Below are positions 1 to 9,504 of a stretch of DNA of 64,000 bases, one piece after another (within the stretch, counting starts at the first letter, position 1; each line of letters begins with the position of its first letter). This DNA comes from Vibrio splendidus (GTDB lineage: Bacteria > Pseudomonadota > Gammaproteobacteria > Enterobacterales > Vibrionaceae). The stretch is taken from the NCBI RefSeq assembly GCF_001557875.1, contig NZ_LNRF01000002.1, positions 372,001 through 436,000 of the forward strand. The letters run 5' to 3'. The translations under genes were made by a program, and so were the position numbers. The notes under the pieces were generated by a model. It was not told where the DNA came from. It worked only from the letters and a program-made list of their open reading frames with translations, and ran no database searches.

Positions 1-2141
1 AGTAACTGGGTAAGGTCAATTCCCCGCACCTTTTTATTTCCAAATAACTCTGGCTTTGGCATCATTTCGACGAAATCAAAACGACGGCGCAGTGCCGTAT
101 CCATCATAGCTAACGAGCGATCAGCCGTATTCATGGTGCCGATTAGGTACAAGTTATCTGGTACGGAAAACAGCGGCGTACTGTGCGGCAGGCTAATTTC
201 TAAGCATTCGTCAGTCGGTTTTCTTTCTGCTGGCATTCGCTTGCTTGGCTCAATTAGAGTAATCAATTCACCAAATATTTTAGAAATATTGCCGCGGTTG
301 ATTTCGTCGATAATAAGTACGTAGTTTTCTACTTCTGCTGTCCCGTTACTTTTACTACGAATATCAACATTATTATCAGAAAGGTGTTTCAGTGTACCAG
401 CGACAGTTAAACGAGATAACGGGTAACAAGTAGGCAAGTTGAAACGTTTATTTCCATTTAATGCATGGAAATCCACAGAAAAGTCCAAAGCTAACCACTT
501 TACTGGAAGTTGGTGAGCGTACCCATTTCCGTTTATTCCAGACTCTATATATTTATAGTCACCATCAATGACACCAACTGCCTCGACGGACGTATTGCTA
601 TTTATACAAAGTACTAGGTCTCCTTTCTCCATTTCTTGAGAAAAGTAATCCAAGGAATTTTGATCATTTCGACCTAACTCATTGAAATATGAATTGCGTT
701 TTTGTTCGCGCAAATCACCCGCGTCATCCCAACCAATCGCTGCAAGATTGTTTTCAAAACAATACGTTTTGCGTGCATTTTGGTATGTACCCTCTATAGA
801 AATTTTCCAAACTTTCCCTTCAGGATTTATTCCTGGATCCTCTGTCTGCGATGACAATTGCGCTGCTGCACATATCGTCTTAAACACCCCAGGGGTGATT
901 GTATAACTGATAACGCCTGCCTCGGTATTGGCTGTTATCCCCTCAACAAACTCTTCATACCCATAGCTTTGGTGAAAGGTAACAAAACGAATTCGTTTGG
1001 CTTTCACCAGTTCATCATATTCGGCTTTTAATGCTGTACGAGTTTCCCAAGAGAACTCTGGCTTAGCGGCTTTTACGGCCGCTTCAATGGTGTGGTAGGT
1101 TTTGCCGGTTCCCGGTGGGCCATAGAGAATTTGGTTTAAGCTCGGCATCGTCATTTCGCTATCTCCATTGTTACTTTTCGCTGTATCCGTTGATGAGTTG
1201 TTAGGAGCGTAATCGACTGGCCAATACCCTTCTCTCTCTACCAAGTACTGTTCAGCAAACTTGTCTTTATCTCCTTCGCATGTAGCAAGGTACTCAAGGC
1301 TATATTTAGAATCACCGAGTTTAATTTTTGATTTTTGAACAGTTACAAGTTTAAACGCAGCGTCCGATTTAGCACTGTCTAAGTCTTTACGGCCAATGCG
1401 GAACTGATTGTCGATATTTACCGGGTATATATCTAAGCCAGCGTCATTCGCCCACTCGGTTAACTCATAGAGCTGCTGTAGCTTAGTTTTGGAAAGGTTG
1501 TTGACAGCATCCATATTCATTCTTTCTATCAACTGTTCTATTTCTTGCTCCGACGCAGCTTGGTTGCTTGCCCAAACCTCAGCATAGTAATCAAAAAGTG
1601 GCGCATCATCAGGCATATTATCAAGCAGTTGGCTATATGCCTGTGCCATGCTTGCTTGACTGTTTTTTACCGCACGACGCAGCACTGAAGCTTTGTAAAT
1701 ATTAAGTACGCTAGGTTTAAACCTATTTTGATAGATAAATGCCACTTTCCATTTTAATGTCGGAGCAACATCAATTACCTCGATTGCATTTAAATCATTA
1801 GCCCTAACCGCTTTGATTACGTCTAAAATATTCTGCTTAATGTTAGCAAATGCAGCAGATGCATCCTCACCATGTTTAGAGTGCCAAGTGTAAGTGTCAT
1901 CGTGGCTATAATTGTTGCGACCATTTCTTTTATTTGAATCGGCTCGCTTATAAATACCAAACTTCTCTGATGAACCGCCCTTAATGGAACCTAAATCTAT
2001 CGCTTCGGTTTCAAGCCAATAAGTAAATGTACTTTTATCTTCAACTGAAACATATTCAGCTAATGTCATTGTTTCAATTCGTTCTACTGGCCATTCTGTT
2101 AAAAAGCGGTCCCAGAGCTGTTGTTTTTGATCGGTATTCAT
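1..2141 (-). CDS. McrB-like AAA+ NTPase, C-terminus cut by window edge
   Basis: Open frame on the minus strand from ATG at 2141 to the left edge, about 713 residues. The AAA+ core shows Walker A (GPPGTGKT, about residue 341), the McrB-type block FVTFHQSYGYEEFVEG just after it, Walker B (LIIDEINRG, about residue 608) and a sensor-type TMNTADRS followed by ALRRRF. These are hallmarks of the McrB motor, which uses GTP to drive the McrC nuclease against modified DNA; McrC would lie beyond the left edge. About 265 residues separate Walker A and B, more than usual. The insert (about 440-550, beginning KVWKISIEGTYQ and containing IGWDD and GDLVLCI) resembles an EVE/YTH-like modified-base reader. The N-terminal third has no motif I recognise. 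The family is confident; the reader-domain identity is inference. It is separated from hsdS by a terminator, so it is probably transcribed independently. Confidence 0.85.
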   Translation of the reverse strand, partial: MNTDQKQQLWDRFLTEWPVERIETMTLAEYVSVEDKSTFTYWLETEAIDLGSIKGGSSEKFGIYKRADSNKRNGRNNYSHDDTYTWHSKHGEDASAAFANIKQNILDVIKAVRANDLNAIEVIDVAPTLKWKVAFIYQNRFKPSVLNIYKASVLRRAVKNSQASMAQAYSQLLDNMPDDAPLFDYYAEVWASNQAASEQEIEQLIERMNMDAVNNLSKTKLQQLYELTEWANDAGLDIYPVNIDNQFRIGRKDLDSAKSDAAFKLVTVQKSKIKLGDSKYSLEYLATCEGDKDKFAEQYLVEREGYWPVDYAPNNSSTDTAKSNNGDSEMTMPSLNQILYGPPGTGKTYHTIEAAVKAAKPEFSWETRTALKAEYDELVKAKRIRFVTFHQSYGYEEFVEGITANTEAGVISYTITPGVFKTICAAAQLSSQTEDPGINPEGKVWKISIEGTYQNARKTYCFENNLAAIGWDDAGDLREQKRNSYFNELGRNDQNSLDYFSQEMEKGDLVLCINSNTSVEAVGVIDGDYKYIESGINGNGYAHQLPVKWLALDFSVDFHALNGNKRFNLPTCYPLSRLTVAGTLKHLSDNNVDIRSKSNGTAEVENYVLIIDEINRGNISKIFGELITLIEPSKRMPAERKPTDECLEISLPHSTPLFSVPDNLYLIGTMNTADRSLAMMDTALRRRFDFVEMMPKPELFGNKKVRGIDLTQL

Positions 2142-2152
2142 ACTCTATCCAT

Positions 2153-2177
2153 TAAAAAAGCACGCCTGAGCGTGCTT
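2153..2177 (-). terminator. Rho-independent terminator between hsdS and the McrB-like gene
   Basis: On the minus strand an 8-bp stem (AAGCACGC/GCGTGCTT) with a 4-base loop runs into a T tract. It lies just after the hsdS stop and 12 bases before the McrB-like start, so it should end the hsd transcript. Confidence 0.8.
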
Positions 2178-2190
2178 ATAAAATTATCAA

Positions 2191-3531
2191 TTAGCCTTTA
2201 GCGGCGGCCTTTTCTGCTTTCTTCTTCGCCGCTTCAGCTTTTTTGGCCGCCTTCGCTAGGGCTTCGGCCTCTTTGCGAGCCTCGGCAATGCGCTCTAGCA
2301 CTTTGTCGGCTGGCTCGTCGTTTGGATCTTGCGTCACTAGCTCACCACGGAAGGCTTTGGCCAAAATGCTTTGGGTGAGGTTATCTACCCTCGCCTGCGC
2401 TTTTTTCACTTGCGCTTCGATGGTGTCAGCGAACGCGAAATATTGGTCAACGAGACGGACTATTTCCTTTTGTTCGATAACATCAGGGACCGGAATTGGA
2501 TACTCACGAATTACCTTCATGTTAACTCTTGGCGCAGTGCTACCGATAGTTAGCTCTCTAACTATTCGTAGAATATGGTCTGAGTTAAGTACGATTGTTA
2601 AAAACTTAGATGTTACTTTTTCGTTAGCTCTAATAACAACCATTCTTTGTCCAAGACAGAGTTCAACGCCTGTAGGGATTTGGCATGCAATACCTACGGT
2701 TCCTTCCCTGCTATATAAAATATCTCCAGCTTCAGGCTTCAAACGAGAAGTTCGTTGTGCAAACACCTCATCATTGACATAGCCTTGCTCTGAAAGATCG
2801 AGGTAAAACGGGTTAAATGCGGTTGTGCGAACACAATAACGTCCTTCATCAGACCATTTAGGCGTTGAATGGGGGCAATCTACCACATGGCTTGTTACTT
2901 CATTTAAACTAAGCGATCGCCATTGCTTAAGACTTTTTTCCTCACGCCACTCTTCAGTCAACTTCCCCGACACCGCAGAAGCAAGTACCGATTGGCGGAA
3001 GCGTTTTAGCAAATCAGGGATGCCATCTAGGCGGGTTTTGATGGTGTCGACCTGTGCCAACACCTCATCGAGTTTTTCGACGATACGTTTTTGCTCGGCT
3101 AGTGGGGCGACATTTACTTTCAGCTCTTTTAAAAACTGTCCGCTAATAGCTTTGAACGTAGAGCCTGTTCCTTGTTGAGACATCCATGGTTCGATTGCTC
3201 TGAAATAATGCAGCAAGTAGTTTTCTTCTTGCTCAAAAGCACGAATAGCGGCTAACCCTCTACCAATCACACACTCTTCACTTGCCAGATTTGTTGGGCC
3301 TACAGGGGCTCTTACTGATAGCAAGATGTCATTTTTCTTTGCTAATTTTTTAGGCTTCGTACAGAATTTTCTAACTTCTGGGTATAGTTTTCTAAATTCA
3401 GTTTTTCCTTGAAAAAAAGGAAGCCCTTCACCAATGTCGTTACAATCAGAACTAGCAGGCGATTGACCCATAACGAGTTCCGCAAATTCGGGAAGTTTTA
3501 CTTCTACCCACCCTTTCGGCAATTCACTCAT
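2191..3531 (-). CDS. hsdS: Type I restriction-modification specificity subunit HsdS
   Basis: 446 residues. HsdS chooses the bipartite recognition sequence of a type I enzyme and bridges the two HsdM subunits. It has the usual two-TRD layout: a first target-recognition domain (about 1-150, opening LPKGWVEVKLPEFAELVMGQ), a central conserved helix (about 150-190, LAEQKRIVEKLDEVLAQVD), a second TRD (about 205-370), and a second conserved helix (about 375-405, EIVRLVDQYFAFADTIEAQV). The C-terminus is a Lys/Ala-rich tail. The start ATG overlaps the hsdM stop by one base (TAATG), so the two are translationally coupled. The recognition sequence cannot be read from the protein. Confidence 0.93.
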   Translation of the reverse strand: MSELPKGWVEVKLPEFAELVMGQSPASSDCNDIGEGLPFFQGKTEFRKLYPEVRKFCTKPKKLAKKNDILLSVRAPVGPTNLASEECVIGRGLAAIRAFEQEENYLLHYFRAIEPWMSQQGTGSTFKAISGQFLKELKVNVAPLAEQKRIVEKLDEVLAQVDTIKTRLDGIPDLLKRFRQSVLASAVSGKLTEEWREEKSLKQWRSLSLNEVTSHVVDCPHSTPKWSDEGRYCVRTTAFNPFYLDLSEQGYVNDEVFAQRTSRLKPEAGDILYSREGTVGIACQIPTGVELCLGQRMVVIRANEKVTSKFLTIVLNSDHILRIVRELTIGSTAPRVNMKVIREYPIPVPDVIEQKEIVRLVDQYFAFADTIEAQVKKAQARVDNLTQSILAKAFRGELVTQDPNDEPADKVLERIAEARKEAEALAKAAKKAEAAKKKAEKAAAKG

Positions 3532-5117
3532 TACTCTGCCTCCGGCTTTTCTGCTAAGCCAAACGCTTCTTCAAGTAACTGCTTTTGCCCTTCCGCTTCA
3601 TCGTTAGCGCCAAGTGCTTGCATCAGTTGGTAAATTTCAGACATAGCTTCTGTTAGCTCGGCCATCGCTTCACCTGCTAATACTTCTGGTTCCGGCAGGT
3701 TTTCCGCGCTGGTCGCCTCTAGATCTTTTAACCAAGCGATATCTAGGCTGTCGCCTTTTTGGTCACGAATGTAGTCACGGCTGAATTTGCGGAAACGAGC
3801 GTTTTCGATGATGTGTTCAACACTGTCCTGACCTTCAGCGAAGATGTTGCCAAGAGTCTCGTAAACACCTTCTTCACGATGTGATTGGCCGTTTTTGTCT
3901 GCACCGTAAGCAGTCATAAAGGCTTCAAAGTGCTTTTCAGTCAGCGGGCGGCGCTTACCAAAGGTGTTCATGTTGGTGCGCATATCGAACACCCATGTCT
4001 CTTTAGTACAGCCTTTATCTTGGCTCTTATTCTCTGGCGTGCCTTTTTGGAAGAAGAGGACATTGGTCTTTACGCCCTGAGCGTAAAAGATACCTGTCGG
4101 CAAACGTAAGATGGTGTGTAGGTTACACTTGTCCATCAGGTCACGACGAATATCAGTACCCTTACCGCCTTCGAATAACACGTTATCTGGAATTACTACT
4201 GCTGCACGGCCACCTGGTTCTAGCGCATCATAGATATGCTGCATAAAACAGAGCTGTTTGTTACCGGTTGGGTGAACAAAGGTGCGAGTAATGTTGGTGC
4301 TTGCTGCGCTACCAAACGGAGGGTTAGTTAAAATCACATTCGCTTGTGGAAGCGTTTCACCTGCACTGCCCAACGTGTTGCCAAGGCGAATTGCTCCCTC
4401 TTCTGCATCGCCTTCAATGTCGTGCAATAGGCAGTTCATTAGTGCTAGACGGCGCGTTTCTGGTACCAACTCCAAACCGACGAAGGCTTTGGTCATTTGG
4501 AACTCTTGATCGTCATCGTCTAGGTCATCTAAATCGTTGGTTTGTGATTTGATGTATTTATCGGCCTCGATTAAGAAGCCAGCTGTACCCGCAGCTGGAT
4601 CTTGGATCACTTCACGTGGCTGAGGCTGCATTACTTTAATGATGGTGCTAATAAGTGAACGTGGCGTAAAGTACTGGCCCGCACCCGATTTAGTTTCGTT
4701 CGCGTTCTTTTGAAGTAGACCTTCGTACATGTCACCGAAGTCGTCGCGGCTCTTGCCTTTTTCACCGTCAAACCAACCTAAGCTATCCATGTTGGAAACT
4801 AACTCCGTTAATTGAGCTGGCTGAGTAATGGTGGTATTTACATTTTGGAAAATTGCACGAACAATCGGTTGATTAGACTCGCCTAGTTCAACTAATAGTT
4901 TGCGATAAAAACGATGCTGATCTTGTCCCAATTTTTGCTTGAGATCCGCCCAACGATAACCTTGTGGAAGTAACTTTACATCCTGCTCTGTCTCTTCGCA
5001 CATTTTAAGAAACAGTAGCGATGCCAATTCGTTTACGTAGTTTTGGTAAGACACACCACCATCACGTAGGTTGTCACACAGTTTCCACAGTTTGGCGACC
5101 AGATCATTATTGTTCAT
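3531..5117 (-). CDS. hsdM: Type I restriction-modification DNA methyltransferase HsdM
   Basis: 528 residues, normal for HsdM. This is the N6-adenine methyltransferase subunit, methylating with S-adenosylmethionine. An N-terminal helical HsdM_N domain (about 5-135) precedes GQYFTP (147-152), the AdoMet-binding motif DPAAGTAGF (173-181) and the catalytic NPPF (265-268). The C-terminal 60 residues are helical and acidic, as expected for the part that packs on HsdS. It is coupled to hsdS through a one-base overlap. It is separated from hsdR by 177 bases that carry inverted repeats, so hsdM-hsdS may have their own promoter or the spacing may tune R to M ratios. Confidence 0.96.
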   Translation of the reverse strand: MNNNDLVAKLWKLCDNLRDGGVSYQNYVNELASLLFLKMCEETEQDVKLLPQGYRWADLKQKLGQDQHRFYRKLLVELGESNQPIVRAIFQNVNTTITQPAQLTELVSNMDSLGWFDGEKGKSRDDFGDMYEGLLQKNANETKSGAGQYFTPRSLISTIIKVMQPQPREVIQDPAAGTAGFLIEADKYIKSQTNDLDDLDDDDQEFQMTKAFVGLELVPETRRLALMNCLLHDIEGDAEEGAIRLGNTLGSAGETLPQANVILTNPPFGSAASTNITRTFVHPTGNKQLCFMQHIYDALEPGGRAAVVIPDNVLFEGGKGTDIRRDLMDKCNLHTILRLPTGIFYAQGVKTNVLFFQKGTPENKSQDKGCTKETWVFDMRTNMNTFGKRRPLTEKHFEAFMTAYGADKNGQSHREEGVYETLGNIFAEGQDSVEHIIENARFRKFSRDYIRDQKGDSLDIAWLKDLEATSAENLPEPEVLAGEAMAELTEAMSEIYQLMQALGANDEAEGQKQLLEEAFGLAEKPEAE

Positions 5118-5168
5118 GCTTGTTCTCTTGTTTGTTCTGACTCGCGCCAGATAGATAATTCGTTTAAA

Positions 5169-5238
5169 ACAAGTGCTAGCCAGAGATTCCAGATAGTTCG
5201 TTCCTCACTTCTGGAATGACGATGCTTCACGCACTTGT
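5169..5238. repeat. Nested inverted repeat between hsdR and hsdM
   Basis: Outer arms ACAAGTGC (5169-5176) and GCACTTGT (5231-5238) enclose inner arms ATTCCAGA (5186-5193) and TCTGGAAT (5210-5217). The roughly 70-base unit can fold as a long hairpin with internal loops. It has no T tract, so it is not a simple terminator. It could be a dispersed intergenic palindromic repeat or an mRNA processing/stability element. Confidence 0.6.
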
Positions 5239-5244
5239 TAATCC

Positions 5245-5266
5245 GCACACTCATTACTGAGTGTGC
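5245..5266. repeat. Perfect 9-bp hairpin downstream of hsdR
   Basis: GCACACTCA (5245-5253) and TGAGTGTGC (5258-5266) with a 4-base loop, 28 bases after the hsdR stop. The minus-strand side lacks a T tract; the plus side is AT-rich. It is probably an mRNA 3'-end or attenuation structure in the hsd operon. Confidence 0.55.
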
Positions 5267-5294
5267 ATTTTATATTTGGTTCGATTGTACTGAG

Positions 5295-8200
5295 TTACGC
5301 TGGCTCGTCCCACATAAACTCGTTGAATTGGGTGAGTATGCTGTCTAATTCATCATTAAAGACGTTCATAAGCTTACGTTTGCCACCCTTACGCTTGTAG
5401 TTGCCGGTTTTAAAGGTGTCGTCGTCGAGTACCACTTTGTCTTTAATGGATGACGCTAGGCGATCGAGCCAGTTAAGTTGCTCATCACTCCACTCTTTTT
5501 GGGCTTTGATTTTATCTAACGCTTGATCCACTCGATTTTCGAACGGCAGCAAGGCATCACCAATCGCCGCTTGCCGAATGTGACCAATTAAGCGCGCTGC
5601 TACATCTTGGTTTTTGGTCTCTTTCCACGCTTTTTTAAGGGTTGGTTCATTGAAGTTTTGCGCATCGAACCACTCTTGCAGCTCTAGCAACCCTTTACGA
5701 GTTAAATCTCGTGGGCGGTTGATGATCACATCTAACGCTTCTTGTTGGTTGGATGATTTGTCCACCAGAGCATCAAAGGCTTCTAAGAAATCTTGTGCGG
5801 TTTCATGCTCGCCATACACGGTTTCTACTCGAAGCAGTGAATCATCCACATCGGTAAAGATTGGCATATCACGTAAGTCGTTAATCTCTTGCTTAAGCTG
5901 CTCTAAACGACCGACCATATTGGTCACCTTGTTGAACACTTCTGCCGACCATTTGGGGCCTTTTTGTTTGAGTGTTTTCGCAAGGCTCGCAAAGTTACAA
6001 CCTGCTGAGTCTTGGCAAATTTCATCAAAGCGTTTGATTTGGCTGTCTATCTCGCGTGATTTAAGACGGCTAAACTCAGCATGGCTTGAGATACGTTGTA
6101 GCTTGGCAACCAACTGTTCGTGACTGTGCTCTGCAAAGCTTCGACCGTCCGCCTCAATCACTTTATAGGTTTCAGAATCCGTAATTTCGTTAACCAAGGT
6201 TTGCAGCTCTACCTTTGGGCGAACCACGACTGGCCGCATGGTATCGACACTTTGCAATGTGGAATACAGGTCAACCGCATCGAAAATTTTGAATGATGTT
6301 TTACCTACTGCCGGGCATAAGCGCGTCGCACGGCCTTTCATTTGCTCATACAAGATACGGCTGCGTACTTTACGCATAAACACTAAGTTACAGATACTTG
6401 GTATATCGATACCCGTTGTAAGTAGATCCACCGTTACCACGATGTTCGGCAAGCGCTCTTTGTTAAAGCGTGTGATCATCGACTGCACTTTGGTGGAGTC
6501 TTTGTCTGAATCGCCGGTAATTTTAATGATCGCGTCGTGTTCAAGCTCAGGGTACTTAGCCTTAAACGCGGTTCGCAACTCTTCTACCACAGAGTCGGCA
6601 TGAGTGTTGTTCACGCAGAAGACTAAGGTCTTTTGTGGGCTGGTTGGGTCGATATGATTAACCAACTCTTCACACACCACTTTATTGAAGTTTGAAGCGA
6701 TGAGCGCACGGTTGAAATCCGCGACTTCAAAGCCTTGCTCGTCATCTAAGGTGTCATTGATTAACTCACCTTGATTAGAGAGTCGCTGAACCTCGCTACC
6801 TTGAGATAAATACAACCCAGACTCACTAAGCTTGGTGATGATGCGGATTGGTGGCTCTTGATCGGTTAGGTAACCGTCGATTACCGCTTTTCGGTAGCTA
6901 TAACGGTAAACGGGCTTCTTCTGCTCGCCGCCAAAAATATCAATAGTGTGCAGCGCAGGTGTTGCCGTTAACGCGACTTTCACCGCATCGAAGTGATCGA
7001 TGATACGGCGATACGAAGAGATAAAGTCTTGTTCGCTTCTGAACTTCTCTTCCCCTTCGGTTTGCTCTTTATCAAGAATGTAGCCACGGTGAGCTTCATC
7101 GACAATAATGCAGTCGTAACGCCCTACTGGCATAACTTCATCACTTTGCAGCGTGCGCTTAACGAGAGACTGAACAGTGGCAACGTGGATCTTGGTGCTG
7201 TCTTCTGGGAAGCGGTCCGTTAACCCTTTCACATTGAAGATAGAGTTAAAGGTGTCCCCTTTGATATTAGTATCTTCAAACGAATCTAACGCCTGCTTAC
7301 CCAGTGAGGTTCTATCAACTAAGAACAATATACGCTTAAAACGCTGAGACTGAATAAGGCGATACATCAAGGCAATCGCAGTACGTGTTTTACCAGTACC
7401 TGTCGCCATGGCTAACAAGATATCTTGCTGGCCATTAACAATGGCTTGCTCGGTCGCTTGCACTGCTTCTTCTTGGTAGTAACGCAAACCGAGGTCGCTC
7501 ATGTCTGCATTTCGGCTAAACCAGTTGTTGGTTAGCTGGTCGTCACTTTCTAGCTTGGCTACCAACTCTTCAGGTCGGTGCCATTCAGGCAATGCTTTGG
7601 GCATATTGGTAGCATGACGGACATCGCGATACCAGATACCACTTTTGGTCTTCGCCGCCGCTTTATAGCCGCGACCATTGGCAGAAAAACAGAATGGGAT
7701 TTTAAATTCTTGCGTTCTAAGCGCAGAGGAGCCTTGAGAGTCTGCCCACGAAGGTAAGTACGTAGGTAACGCTTCAGCAACTTGATCGAGTTCATCTTGG
7801 CCGTTCGCGGCTTGCTGTAATTCTGAACGCAGGAAGTCATTGTCAAAATACTTACTGTAACGGTAAGCTTCTGTCAGCTTAGCTGAAACATCTTTGTTGT
7901 TTTTTTTCGCTTCAATAACACCCATTGGCTTTAGACCGACAAACAATACGTAATCGGCAAAGCCTGTTTTACCTGTTTCATCTTTGCCTGTTGGCCACTC
8001 TGCGATGGCAATATTGCGACCAACTTGTGGCCTTGTACCATTGGCAAAATTTAGCTTTTTGGTGTCTGCATCCCAGCCAGCCTTGCGCAGCTGGTTATCA
8101 ATTAGATAGCGGGTTTCGTCTTCACTTAGATTTAGAGGGCGTGACTTCGCCTCTTCGATGATCTGCTTCTTATAAGCTTTACGTTCGACTTCTGTCTTCT

Positions 8201-8858
8201 TAGATAGCTCGACTTCTTGCTCTTTGAGTTTCGCTTCTAGTGCGCTAATGCGAGCTTGAGACTGTTCGTGTGTTTCTTCTTGCTTACTCTCTAAAACGGA
8301 GATGTAGCCATTCAGAGCTGTCAGTTTCGCCTGTTGCGCTTCTAGCTCGGCTTTCGACTGTTCTTTCGCTTGGCTTTCGCTTTGACGAGCTAATACCAAT
8401 TCATACTTCAGCGACAACACTTCTTGTTCAAACTGTTCACCGCTATCTGAGCTTGGTAAAACAAACTGAGGGACAGGAAAGTCATAGTTTTTGGTAACAA
8501 GTCGGTAGTACCAAACTGCTAAGCGAAAAGCAAAACGCAGGCACATTTCAGCATCTTGGAGATCGTCATGGTATTCATGGACGGCTTGGTTACCAATTTT
8601 ACGCAACTTATGGAAGACGTTGAGAATACTGTCATCGACAAAAGGAATTTTGCCTAGTTCACGTAAGAGTTCGTGCTGGTTTTCAGGAACTTCGATATCT
8701 AGCAGCTTAGCTAAGTGTTTGGCCGTTGCTTCACCAAAGATACGCAATTTAACTAGCGTGGTGTTTGGATCATCTGGATAGTTTTTTTCTGCTGCGCGAG
8801 CAATAGCGTACAAGAAATCGTTAACGCCTTTGAGGAATTCGAAGTTTGATTTTTGCAT
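5295..8858 (-). CDS. hsdR: Type I restriction endonuclease/translocase subunit HsdR
   Basis: 1187 residues. HsdR translocates and cuts unmodified DNA using ATP. Domains in order: a DUF4145-like N-terminal region (about 1-125), a coiled coil (about 145-235), an HsdR_N nuclease with PD-(D/E)XK residues D302, E316 and K318 (GFADYVLF then GVIEAKK), an SF2 helicase with Walker A GTGKT (487-491) and DEAH (587-590), helicase C with TTGIDIPS and the QMKGRATRL motif VI, and an EcoEI-type C-terminal domain. It is first in the order hsdR-hsdM-hsdS. The start ATG lies 224 bases after the preceding Zorya-like operon. All catalytic motifs are intact, so the enzyme is probably active. The DUF4145 front end is common in the EcoEI-like subgroup. 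Confidence 0.95.
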   Translation of the reverse strand: MQKSNFEFLKGVNDFLYAIARAAEKNYPDDPNTTLVKLRIFGEATAKHLAKLLDIEVPENQHELLRELGKIPFVDDSILNVFHKLRKIGNQAVHEYHDDLQDAEMCLRFAFRLAVWYYRLVTKNYDFPVPQFVLPSSDSGEQFEQEVLSLKYELVLARQSESQAKEQSKAELEAQQAKLTALNGYISVLESKQEETHEQSQARISALEAKLKEQEVELSKKTEVERKAYKKQIIEEAKSRPLNLSEDETRYLIDNQLRKAGWDADTKKLNFANGTRPQVGRNIAIAEWPTGKDETGKTGFADYVLFVGLKPMGVIEAKKNNKDVSAKLTEAYRYSKYFDNDFLRSELQQAANGQDELDQVAEALPTYLPSWADSQGSSALRTQEFKIPFCFSANGRGYKAAAKTKSGIWYRDVRHATNMPKALPEWHRPEELVAKLESDDQLTNNWFSRNADMSDLGLRYYQEEAVQATEQAIVNGQQDILLAMATGTGKTRTAIALMYRLIQSQRFKRILFLVDRTSLGKQALDSFEDTNIKGDTFNSIFNVKGLTDRFPEDSTKIHVATVQSLVKRTLQSDEVMPVGRYDCIIVDEAHRGYILDKEQTEGEEKFRSEQDFISSYRRIIDHFDAVKVALTATPALHTIDIFGGEQKKPVYRYSYRKAVIDGYLTDQEPPIRIITKLSESGLYLSQGSEVQRLSNQGELINDTLDDEQGFEVADFNRALIASNFNKVVCEELVNHIDPTSPQKTLVFCVNNTHADSVVEELRTAFKAKYPELEHDAIIKITGDSDKDSTKVQSMITRFNKERLPNIVVTVDLLTTGIDIPSICNLVFMRKVRSRILYEQMKGRATRLCPAVGKTSFKIFDAVDLYSTLQSVDTMRPVVVRPKVELQTLVNEITDSETYKVIEADGRSFAEHSHEQLVAKLQRISSHAEFSRLKSREIDSQIKRFDEICQDSAGCNFASLAKTLKQKGPKWSAEVFNKVTNMVGRLEQLKQEINDLRDMPIFTDVDDSLLRVETVYGEHETAQDFLEAFDALVDKSSNQQEALDVIINRPRDLTRKGLLELQEWFDAQNFNEPTLKKAWKETKNQDVAARLIGHIRQAAIGDALLPFENRVDQALDKIKAQKEWSDEQLNWLDRLASSIKDKVVLDDDTFKTGNYKRKGGKRKLMNVFNDELDSILTQFNEFMWDEPA

Positions 8859-9021
8859 TAAATACCAACCGACTCGTCGTAATTAAGAATGTAATTTTTA
8901 TCGAATAAACCGTATCTTACAATAAAAACCTTATATAAAACGGTGAAATAGGCCGCACACGACCTATTAGTCTTTTACAAGATGTGACCATCGCTCACAT
9001 AACATCCATTTATTCACACAA

Positions 9022-9052
9022 TTGCACAGTTAGCGCTCAGGCTAGCGTGCAA
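9022..9052 (-). terminator. Hairpin after the Zorya-like operon, possible terminator
   Basis: Imperfect stem with arms TTGCAC..TTAGC and GCTAG.GTGCAA, located 31 bases after the stop of the 113-residue gene. The minus-strand flank is only partly T-rich (TTGTGTG), so termination is uncertain. It marks the likely boundary between this operon and hsdR. Confidence 0.4.
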
Positions 9053-9082
9053 TAACGTCCATAATGCCAAACATCTCCCAGA

Positions 9083-9424
9083 CTAGTAAAATGGGTCGAA
9101 TAAGAAGCTCAACAGCTCATTAAGTTCTTTTTCTGTTTTTATCTTAGCGCGGATAGCCGCATCACCACGCTTTAAACCTGGAGAGGCGTATGTATTACTG
9201 TGCCTACCCTTTTCTTCTGGGTAGACAACTTTTTCACAAGAAAGCTCTTTCAATGTGTCCATGTTGTGAGGCAGCCAAACCAATGCATGTTCACTGGTGC
9301 TAGGCTGATCGATTTGCACAACAACACCAAAGCCAGATGTGATGTCCCATGCCAGTGCTTTTTTAGTTTCTCGCGTTGGCACGCCCAACTTTTCTGAAAG
9401 TGCTGCTATTGTTTTGTTCTTCAC
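9083..9424 (-). CDS. Uncharacterised 113-residue protein, last gene of the Zorya-like operon
   Basis: I do not recognise the family. The N-terminus (IAALSEKLGVPTRETKKAL) looks like a small helix-turn-helix-type segment. The middle is a probable beta region (GFGVVVQI, HALVWLP). The C-terminus has NTYASPGLKRGDAAIRAKI followed by an amphipathic helix. There is no signal peptide or membrane segment. It lies 80 bases after the 798-residue protein on the same strand with no terminator between, so it is probably co-transcribed. It may be an accessory or immunity-like component; no function can be assigned. Confidence 0.65.
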   Translation of the reverse strand: MKNKTIAALSEKLGVPTRETKKALAWDITSGFGVVVQIDQPSTSEHALVWLPHNMDTLKELSCEKVVYPEEKGRHSNTYASPGLKRGDAAIRAKIKTEKELNELLSFLFDPFY

Positions 9425-9504
9425 TGTTTTATCTCATTGGATTTTATCATGTGCGAATTCTACGGCGTACGTAGAAATCTGTGAGTTTTGTAAGCTTGTG
9501 AAAG

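Noticed and set aside
2243..2782. Plus-strand 179-residue open frame opposite hsdS
   Set aside because: It lies wholly inside hsdS on the opposite strand, has no ribosome site and a Ser/Thr-rich antisense-like composition.
5614..6123. Plus-strand 169-residue open frame inside hsdR
   Set aside because: It is antisense to a secure gene and matches no recognisable domain.
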